From an uncultured Clostridia bacterium (lineage in GTDB: Bacteria; Bacillota; Clostridia; Oscillospirales; QAKW01): a stretch of DNA of 10,310 nt. Under the pieces are notes generated by a model that had not been told where the DNA came from, did not search any database, and was given only the letters and a program-made list of their open reading frames with translations. The position numbers and the translations under genes are program-made. The stretch covers positions 1-10,310 of the forward strand of contig CALXGU010000040.1 in NCBI GenBank assembly GCA_944387905.1. The letters are read 5' to 3'. Shown in pieces: positions 5,730 through 10,310 of this stretch. Position 1 is the stretch's first letter. The number at the start of each line of letters is the position of its first letter.

Positions 5730-6788
5730 ATGTCAAAACTTAAAGTGGCTGTTATAGGCTGCGGTACTATCGCCAACAGTGCGCATATACCTGCTTATAT
5801 CAAAAACAAAAATGTCGAAATCAAATGGTTTTGCGACATAATTCCGGAAAGAGCAGATGCCGCGGTAAAAAAATACGGCTGCGGTAAAGCCGTATATGAT
5901 TACCATGAAATACTTAACGACAGCGATATAGATGCCGTTTCCGTATGTACTCCGAATTATGCTCACGCACAGATATCTATCGATTTTCTGAAAGCCGGAA
6001 AAGATGTACTTTGCGAAAAACCAGCCGCGCGTACATATGAAGAAGCGCTTACTATGCTCAATGCTCAGAAAGAGACAGGCAGAATACTCAATATCGGCGT
6101 TGTAAATCGTTTCAATAACGGTGTAAACAAAATCAAACAGCTGATAGACAGCGGCAAACTCGGAGAAATATATCAGGTATATGTCAGCTTCCGTTCACAC
6201 CGCTCTATACCCGGCCTGGGCGGTGCATTTACTACCAAAAAAGTCGCAGGCGGAGGTGTACTCATTGACTGGGGCGTACATTTCCTTGATATCGTCATGT
6301 ACTGCTGCGGAGATCCTTCACCCAAAACTGCTTCGGCCGAAACCTTTTCTAAGCTCGCAAAAAATATGCAGGATTACGCTTATGTTAACATGTGGGCAGG
6401 TCCACCTGATTACAGCGGTACTTATGACGTGGAAGAGGGCATCACAGGCATTATCCGCACAGAAGGCCCGATAATCACTTTAAACGGCGCATGGGCTCAA
6501 AATATAGGCGAAAATGAAATGTTTATCGACTTTATGGGCGACAAAGGCGGTATACGCCTGTTTTATGGAAAAAGCTTTATTCTTTACAGCACTGAAAATG
6601 GTATGCTGACCAAAACAGAATTCAGTTATTCCCAAACAGATCATTTTGAAAATGAAATAAACGCGTTCGTAGAATGTGTAAACGACCGTAAAAAACTGCC
6701 GTCCGCAATCGATATCAATATTAAAACATCAAAACTCATGCAAGCTCTCTATGATTCTGCAAACATGCATAAAGAAGTATTATTATGA
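5730..6788 (+). CDS. Gfo/Idh/MocA-family NAD(P)-dependent oxidoreductase
   Basis: The 352-residue length is normal for the family, which oxidises or reduces sugars, inositols and related polyols using NAD(P). The N-terminal Rossmann fold shows VAVIGCGTIANSAHIPAY (Gly10, Gly12, Ala15). The hallmark EKP is at 96-98 (CEKPAA), with Lys97 the expected catalytic residue. The C-terminal half has AGGGVLIDWGVHFLD, giving Asp180 and His184 at the usual active-site positions. All three key residues are present, so it should be active. The substrate cannot be read from the sequence. ATG 5730 has a good upstream AGAAAGGA. The gene overlaps the next oxidoreductase by 4 bp (ATGA), so both are co-translated from the 5670-5698 promoter. 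Confidence 0.9.
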   Translation: MSKLKVAVIGCGTIANSAHIPAYIKNKNVEIKWFCDIIPERADAAVKKYGCGKAVYDYHEILNDSDIDAVSVCTPNYAHAQISIDFLKAGKDVLCEKPAARTYEEALTMLNAQKETGRILNIGVVNRFNNGVNKIKQLIDSGKLGEIYQVYVSFRSHRSIPGLGGAFTTKKVAGGGVLIDWGVHFLDIVMYCCGDPSPKTASAETFSKLAKNMQDYAYVNMWAGPPDYSGTYDVEEGITGIIRTEGPIITLNGAWAQNIGENEMFIDFMGDKGGIRLFYGKSFILYSTENGMLTKTEFSYSQTDHFENEINAFVECVNDRKKLPSAIDINIKTSKLMQALYDSANMHKEVLL

Positions 6789-7621
6789 AAACAGTAGGTT
6801 TTATTGACTATTATTTAGACGAATGGCACGCTAATCATTACCCCGAATGGATAAAACAACACAGCAACGGTGAGTTCCAAGTAAAATATGCATATGCTGT
6901 CATGGACTCTCAACGAAACGGAGCTTTGACAAACAAAGAATGGTCTGATAAATACAACATTGAACTTTTGGATTCCATTGAAGAACTTATTGACAAAAGC
7001 GACGCTATAATGATACTTTCTCCTGACAACTGTGAGATGCATTATCAGCTGGCTGAACAGGCTCTTAAAACAGGAAAATGTATATACATAGACAAAACAT
7101 TTGCCAATGACCGTATTACAGCGGAAAAACTATTTGAAATAGCCCGCCGCTGTGACTCGCCATGCTTTTCGTCATCCGCTTTAAGATTTTCATCCGAGTA
7201 TGCGAAAATTGAAAAAAACGGAATTAAATCGATGATCAGCATAGGCGGAGGCAAGATCGATAACTATATCGTACATCAGTTAGAACCGATAGTGATGATG
7301 ATGGGAACAGATATCCGAAAGGTAATGTACGTCGGTGACGGTGAAAATGATGCATTCGTTATAAAATTTGCCGACCAAAGAACTGCTTTTGTAAATATGC
7401 TGAAAGGCAAAGTTGATTTTTGTATACACTTTGACTATTCAGACAGAAATATCACTGCAGTCGCAAACGACTCTTACTTTGAAAATTTTATTGACGCACT
7501 AATAGAATTTTTCAGAACAAAGACCGCACCCGTCAGCAGTCTTGAAACAATAACCATTATGGCCGTTCGGGAGACTTGCATTAAAAGCATGCTAAAGCCC
7601 GGAAAATGGGTTGAATTGTAA
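6785..7621 (+). CDS. Divergent, short Gfo/Idh/MocA-like protein, partner of the preceding gene
   Basis: ATG 6785 overlaps the upstream stop as ATGA. The 278-residue product is about 70 residues shorter than its neighbour. It has a Rossmann-like N-terminal half (ILSPDNCEMHYQLAEQALKT, then CIYIDKTFAND), where DKT (103-105) stands where EKP is expected. The N-terminus (VGFIDYYLDEWHANHYPEW) lacks a GxGxxG/A loop, so dinucleotide binding is doubtful or altered. In the second half, NYIVHQLEPIVMMMG offers His164 and Glu167 at about the position of the family's Asp/His pair. It could be a non-canonical enzyme, or a pseudo-enzyme that pairs with the canonical subunit. The conserved-looking N-terminal motif and intact frame argue against a decaying gene. 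No substrate is proposed. Confidence 0.72.
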   Translation: MKTVGFIDYYLDEWHANHYPEWIKQHSNGEFQVKYAYAVMDSQRNGALTNKEWSDKYNIELLDSIEELIDKSDAIMILSPDNCEMHYQLAEQALKTGKCIYIDKTFANDRITAEKLFEIARRCDSPCFSSSALRFSSEYAKIEKNGIKSMISIGGGKIDNYIVHQLEPIVMMMGTDIRKVMYVGDGENDAFVIKFADQRTAFVNMLKGKVDFCIHFDYSDRNITAVANDSYFENFIDALIEFFRTKTAPVSSLETITIMAVRETCIKSMLKPGKWVEL

Positions 7622-7644
7622 ATCCTCGGTATATTTGACAACAC

Positions 7645-7698
7645 AATAAATCGCACTGTTTTGGCAGCGGCTAAAACAGTGCGATTTATTATCTTTTT
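7645..7698. terminator. Bidirectional terminator between convergent genes
   Basis: A perfect 18-bp stem (7645-7662 with 7673-7690) has a 10-nt loop. The plus-strand side is followed by the T-rich ATTATCTTTTT. The minus-strand arm ends in TTTATT and continues into a G/T-rich stretch, so it can serve both directions, with the plus direction stronger. The TAA stop of the minus-strand XRE gene (7691-7689) lies inside the base of the stem, so this regulator's reading frame ends within its own terminator. Confidence 0.85.
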
Positions 7699-8198
7699 GA
7701 CCGGGTGAGAAAAATACCTATGCTCGTTAATATGACTATAGCCGGAGCCAGCCTTATATACAGCCATTCAAAAGCATGAAATGCCGTGCCCATAACAGCA
7801 GTTTCAGCGTCGCTGAAATCCCAGCCCAGATACGGACTGTTCAGTACTATCAAAACACAGCAGGCCGTTAAAGTGACAGCAAACAATATGATAAAAAACC
7901 AATGCGCAACTTTTTTTGCGGCGGCTTTTTTACGGGCAAGCTGCAAATTTATAAGTTCAAGTTTTTGTCCCAGCTTTTTTAAATCATCAGCCTCAGACTC
8001 ACTCACAGTTTCGCCGAGAAGCTCGCAAACAGGTGTTTCAAGTTGCTGCGAAATACATATGAGCATATCGGAATCAGGCACGGACAATCCATTCTCCCAT
8101 TTTGAGACAGTCTGACGTACCACATTAAGCTTGACGGCAAGCTCCTCCTGCGAAAGACCCTTCATTTTTCTGATAGTTTTGATATTTTTACTCAGCAT
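7689..8198 (-). CDS. XRE-family HTH regulator with two membrane segments
   Basis: The start is taken as ATG at 8198, 9 nt after AAAGGGAG (8215-8208); a TTG at 8207 abuts that site and is unlikely. The 169-residue protein begins with a classic Cro/CI-type helix-turn-helix (about 5-60: IRKMKGLSQEELAVKL, then RQTVSKWENG). A basic, helical linker rich in Lys/Leu/Ala follows (about 72-97). Two hydrophobic segments come next (about 101-121 and 149-164), ending in the basic TRSKR. A DNA-binding domain tethered to the membrane suggests a sensor whose activity depends on membrane state or a membrane partner. This combination is common in Firmicutes and mostly of unknown function. A candidate promoter with a dyad lies upstream, so autoregulation is plausible. 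Confidence 0.85.
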   Translation of the reverse strand: MLSKNIKTIRKMKGLSQEELAVKLNVVRQTVSKWENGLSVPDSDMLICISQQLETPVCELLGETVSESEADDLKKLGQKLELINLQLARKKAAAKKVAHWFFIILFAVTLTACCVLIVLNSPYLGWDFSDAETAVMGTAFHAFEWLYIRLAPAIVILTSIGIFLTRSKR

Positions 8199-8233
8199 CA
8201 GTAACAACTCCCTTTCCTTCAGTAGTTACCGTC

Positions 8234-8268
8234 ATTGTATCCGCAATCTTCCGTTGCTGCAAGCAACG
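8234..8268 (-). promoter_or_regulatory. Promoter of the XRE gene with overlapping dyad (possible operator)
   Basis: Reading the minus strand, TTGCAG (8262-8257), a 17-bp spacer and TACAAT (8239-8234) form a plausible promoter. The -35 box lies inside the dyad CGTTGCT-3 nt-AGCAACG (8252-8268). A dyad over the -35 of an XRE gene is the usual place for autorepression. A further ATATT/AATAT dyad lies at about 8271-8283. None of these was matched to a known site. Confidence 0.5.
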
Positions 8269-8323
8269 TATATTAACAATATGTTTTTTACCCGATAAAT
8301 GGAAAATATGATAGGATGTTGCT

Positions 8324-9202
8324 CTATTTGTGTTCCTGTTTCAGATAATCCGAAGGGTTTTTGCCGGTACTTCTGTAAAAAGCACGGCTGAACGCCTGAG
8401 TATTCTCATAATCAAGCTGTTTTGCAACTGCAGATACCGAAAAACTGTTCAGCTTGAGCAGCTGCTTTGCTTTGTCGGTTTTTCTGTCTCCGATATACTC
8501 CTTAAGCGTTATTCCCATTTTTTCCTTGAAAATATGAGATATATAATACGGACTGTACCCCAACTCCTGCGAAATACCCAAAACTGTCAGTTTTCCGCAT
8601 ATGTTTTTATCGATATATTTTATGATTCGATAAACCAACTCCCCGGAATTACCGCATTTATTGCTGTAAGTCTTACTGCTTGAACATGCACAAAAAAGTC
8701 TGTATGCACCGATAATTATCTGCATCATATTTGACTCAATCAATATCCGGCTTTCTTCAGTTTCATTATAATATTCATCGGTGCATTTTCTGTAATATTC
8801 GTATATCCCGGTATTATCCCGACGGCATATCTGGTTGGTTTGTCTGTAAAAATCCAGTATTGCTTCCGGAATATCTTTAACACCGTCATTAAAATCAAAT
8901 CCGCAGTATGAGTAAAAAAGCGCTTCGTTTTCTGATGCCCTGATACTGTGATAACCTGTCGCTGGAGTTACTACAATATCACCGCAGGAGACTTTCATAC
9001 TCTTTCCGTTATGTTCAAAGATACCTGAGCCGGAGATTATATAACTGATCTCACTGCATATCTGGCAATGTTTTTCTATTATATATGTGGGTTCCACATA
9101 TAATTCCCCGGTCTGTACAAGACTTATCCGTCCGAGTTTTTTTGGATCTTCAAAAAAAGTTTTATCATAATGAAAACGTTTGCCGTAATCTTTATTATCC
9201 AT
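8324..9202 (-). CDS. AraC-family transcriptional regulator with N-terminal cupin
   Basis: The 292-residue protein starts at ATG 9202, with AAAGGT about 8 nt upstream. Residues about 30-105 have the cupin/AraC-binding pattern (EKHCQICSEISYIISGSGIFEHNG split over short strands, then CGDIVVTPATGYHSI), expected to bind a small ligand such as a sugar. The C-terminal ~100 residues form the two-HTH AraC domain: TVLGISQELGYSPYYISHIFK as the first helix pair, and the signature SVSAVAKQLDYENTQAFSRAFYRSTGKNPSDYL. The gene ends in TAG, so UAG is used as a stop in this genome. It lies near the oxidoreductase operon, whose promoter has an inverted repeat next to its -35, making that operon the first candidate target. 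Autoregulation is also possible. Confidence 0.92.
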   Translation of the reverse strand: MDNKDYGKRFHYDKTFFEDPKKLGRISLVQTGELYVEPTYIIEKHCQICSEISYIISGSGIFEHNGKSMKVSCGDIVVTPATGYHSIRASENEALFYSYCGFDFNDGVKDIPEAILDFYRQTNQICRRDNTGIYEYYRKCTDEYYNETEESRILIESNMMQIIIGAYRLFCACSSSKTYSNKCGNSGELVYRIIKYIDKNICGKLTVLGISQELGYSPYYISHIFKEKMGITLKEYIGDRKTDKAKQLLKLNSFSVSAVAKQLDYENTQAFSRAFYRSTGKNPSDYLKQEHK

Positions 9203-9250
9203 GTTTATGTACCTTTAAAATATAAAACCTTTTAAATTTCACATACTGCG

Positions 9251-9279
9251 ATTATACAATATAAATAATGTTTAGTCAA
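9251..9279 (-). promoter_or_regulatory. Strong sigma-A-type promoter of the AraC-type gene
   Basis: On the minus strand TTGACT (9279-9274), exactly 17 bp, then a perfect TATAAT (9256-9251). Transcription should begin near 9244, giving a leader of about 42 nt. A GC-rich GCC/GGC imperfect dyad (about 9281-9292) lies just upstream of the -35. Confidence 0.85.
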
Positions 9280-9341
9280 TCGCCTCCGGGGCTTTAAATT
9301 TACTTCTGCAATAATCTGCTATATCTGCACCTTACACGCTG

Positions 9342-9887
9342 TCAATTTTTATTCATTATCTTAACCAGCCGGAACATTTCTGACGGGCCTTCCTCATCTT
9401 CTCCGTCTTTTTCATTTGGCATTATATGAAATTGATTGTAGAACTCTACCGCCGAAAATCCGCATTTGTTCATATAAAAGTGAATATTTCTTTTTTCAAA
9501 ATACGGAGTAAAAGTCTCCCATACATCTGTTTGAGGGTATAACCGCTCAACCGCCTGCCATGCCGCATATCCTATTCCCCTGCCGTGTTCCTGCGGTGAG
9601 ACAAACAGCAATTCAAGTTCATTACAGCGGGTATCTTCATTGATATTTAAAACGACTCCGCCTGCCTTTCTGCCGTCAACCATTATTCTGTACGCCTTAG
9701 CGCCTTGTGCATCTATACTCTCTTCGATCGTTTTCCGTGAGATGATCTCTCCGTCTTTATCAATACTATTATCCCGCATTCCAAACTCTTCCATAGCACC
9801 GTATTTAAATGCGTATTGATTATCAAGAATAAATTGTTCACGATCATCATCTGTGAGCTCAACTAAATCAACTTTTGTATTTTTCAT
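9342..9887 (-). CDS. GNAT-family N-acetyltransferase
   Basis: ATG 9887 follows GGGAGG (9900-9895) by 7 nt. The 181-residue protein shows the acetyl-CoA-binding motif A of GNAT enzymes: LELLFVSPQEHGRGIGYAAW, with pyrophosphate-loop residues HGRGIG at 101-106, where the more usual first residue is Gln or Arg. The later IHFYMNKCGFSAVEFY is the typical motif B region. These enzymes transfer acetyl from acetyl-CoA to an amine on a small molecule, antibiotic, peptide or protein; the substrate is not readable here. The C-terminus is acidic (NEKDGEDEEGPSE). The leader upstream has an RBS-equipped short ORF and an intrinsic terminator, implying that expression responds to translation conditions. That arrangement is best known from antibiotic-response genes, so a detoxification role is a reasonable but unproven guess. 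No clear terminator follows. Confidence 0.88.
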   Translation of the reverse strand: MKNTKVDLVELTDDDREQFILDNQYAFKYGAMEEFGMRDNSIDKDGEIISRKTIEESIDAQGAKAYRIMVDGRKAGGVVLNINEDTRCNELELLFVSPQEHGRGIGYAAWQAVERLYPQTDVWETFTPYFEKRNIHFYMNKCGFSAVEFYNQFHIMPNEKDGEDEEGPSEMFRLVKIMNKN

Positions 9888-9902
9888 GTTAAAACCTCCC
9901 TT

Positions 9903-9942
9903 AAAATAAAAACTGCCCGGCTATTACCATGTAATAACCGAG
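9903..9942 (-). terminator. Intrinsic terminator (attenuator) just upstream of the acetyltransferase gene
   Basis: On the minus strand a 12-bp stem (9942-9931 with 9927-9916, including G-U pairs) with a 3-nt ATG loop is followed by CAG and TTTTTATTTT (9912-9903). It lies before the acetyltransferase's ribosome binding site, so it would stop transcription before the gene unless it is prevented from folding. Confidence 0.8.
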
Positions 9943-10010
9943 CGCACCCGACACCTTATCCGACATGCGGCCTGTAAGCATATACTTACGATCCCCCAGT
10001 GCTGCGGCAC
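9924..10010 (-). CDS. Candidate 28-residue leader peptide controlling the attenuator
   Basis: This short ORF starts with GTG at 10010, five nt after a perfect GGAGG (10020-10016). It encodes 28 residues beginning MPQHWGIVSICLQ, rich in Arg and Cys, ending ...RSVITW and followed by tandem TAA TAG stops. Its last codons form the 5' arm and loop of the terminator hairpin, so a ribosome moving or stalled near the end would open the stem. An AGTGC/GCACT hairpin (10011-9998) overlaps its start codon and a GTAAG/CTTAC hairpin (9989-9974) lies mid-ORF. A second frame across the same DNA (GTG 10029 to TAA 9901) is also open for 42 codons and ends against the acetyltransferase RBS. That frame lacks a comparable RBS but has a protein-like composition. 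Confidence 0.55.
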   Translation of the reverse strand: MPQHWGIVSICLQAACRIRCRVRSVITW

Positions 10011-10030
10011 TTTGTCCTCCGGTGACCACT

Positions 10031-10310
10031 TATTAAATTTTACCGCCTTTGCAAAAAATTCACTTCTGAATATCCGACCCGCATTCAAGCTTTAATCACT
10101 TTAATTGCTGAAAGTCACCGTATTCGACGTCAGACCGGGCGCGTGCCATTGCAGACCTAATACTGAAGATTAAAAATACAGCAAAAATCAGCAGTGGATT
10201 TGGATTATCAACATAATCTGTCAAAACATTTTGGCATCTTCCCTGGGCATCTTAAAAACAGGCCTACGGTTTATGATCTGTTCAATGCCGCAATATCCGT
10301 GATGTTATAA
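10031..10310. other. Right-end stretch without a convincing gene
   Basis: No ORF with both a good start and recognisable product was found. On the minus strand one frame is open from 10251 to a TGA at 10096. From TTG 10224 it would give a 42-residue peptide with the hydrophobic stretch PLLIFAVFLIFSI followed by the basic RSAMARAR. It could be a small membrane protein or the tail of a decayed gene, but there is no ribosome binding site at suitable distance. A direct repeat GGCATCTT / GGGCATCTT lies at about 10233-10253. The promoter of the leader/acetyltransferase unit should lie here or further right, but no good -35/-10 pair was recognised. Confidence 0.3.

Noticed and set aside
9903..10030. 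Known riboswitch, T-box or SRP RNA upstream of the acetyltransferase
   Set aside because: The conserved motifs I can recall for these classes (for example the T-box antiterminator GGUGG element, the SRP GGAAG loop, the TPP CUGAGA) were not found. The leader-peptide reading explains the terminator better.
10271..10310. C-terminus of a minus-strand gene entering from the right edge (ends at TAA 10273-10271)
   Set aside because: Only 12 codons are visible with no recognisable motif; too little to support a call.

Overview
The window looks like a chromosomal segment of a low-GC Gram-positive bacterium, most likely a Clostridia member of the Oscillospiraceae/Lachnospiraceae type from an anaerobic or gut habitat. 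The basis is strong AGGAGG-type ribosome binding sites, AT-rich intergenic DNA, hairpin-plus-U-tract terminators, a SipW-type signal peptidase with TasA/camelysin-like substrates, and Firmicutes-style XRE and AraC regulators. No rRNA, tRNA, CRISPR array, transposase or phage gene was seen.

Region 1 (about 1-5620, plus strand) is a cell-surface/matrix locus. After a terminator of an upstream gene (15-55) come: a membrane-anchored TasA-like protein interrupted by an in-frame amber codon (251-886 and 899-1156), ending in an APDTGD-type C-terminal anchor; a small TasA/camelysin-like secreted protein (1149-1697); a large SipW-type secreted protein with a predicted C-terminal beta-helix (1859-3814); a long hairpin and structured leader (3826-3954); a SipW-like signal peptidase with a coiled-coil tail (3983-4702); and another SipW-type secreted protein ending in five 11-residue tandem repeats (4702-5469). 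A terminator closes the locus (5586-5620). The inferred logic is that the peptidase matures the surrounding secreted proteins, which then form or decorate a surface fibre or matrix. The anchored protein would be the natural tether, if it is still functional.

Region 2 (about 5640-7690, plus strand) is a two-gene operon of Gfo/Idh/MocA-type oxidoreductases, one canonical and one divergent and short. They overlap by 4 bp, sit behind a good promoter with an inverted repeat just upstream, and end at a bidirectional terminator.

Region 3 (about 7689-10310, minus strand) holds an XRE regulator with two membrane segments, an AraC/cupin regulator with an excellent sigma-A-like promoter, and a GNAT acetyltransferase. 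The acetyltransferase is preceded by an RBS-equipped 28-codon leader ORF whose stop codon enters an intrinsic terminator, which is the architecture of translation-dependent transcription attenuation. The right end of the window (beyond about 10030) has no convincing gene.

The strongest candidates for something undescribed are the leader-peptide attenuator of the acetyltransferase, the amber-split anchored protein in the SipW locus, and the beta-helix/repeat-protein/coiled-coil-SipW combination. All functional statements come from reading the sequence without database searches.
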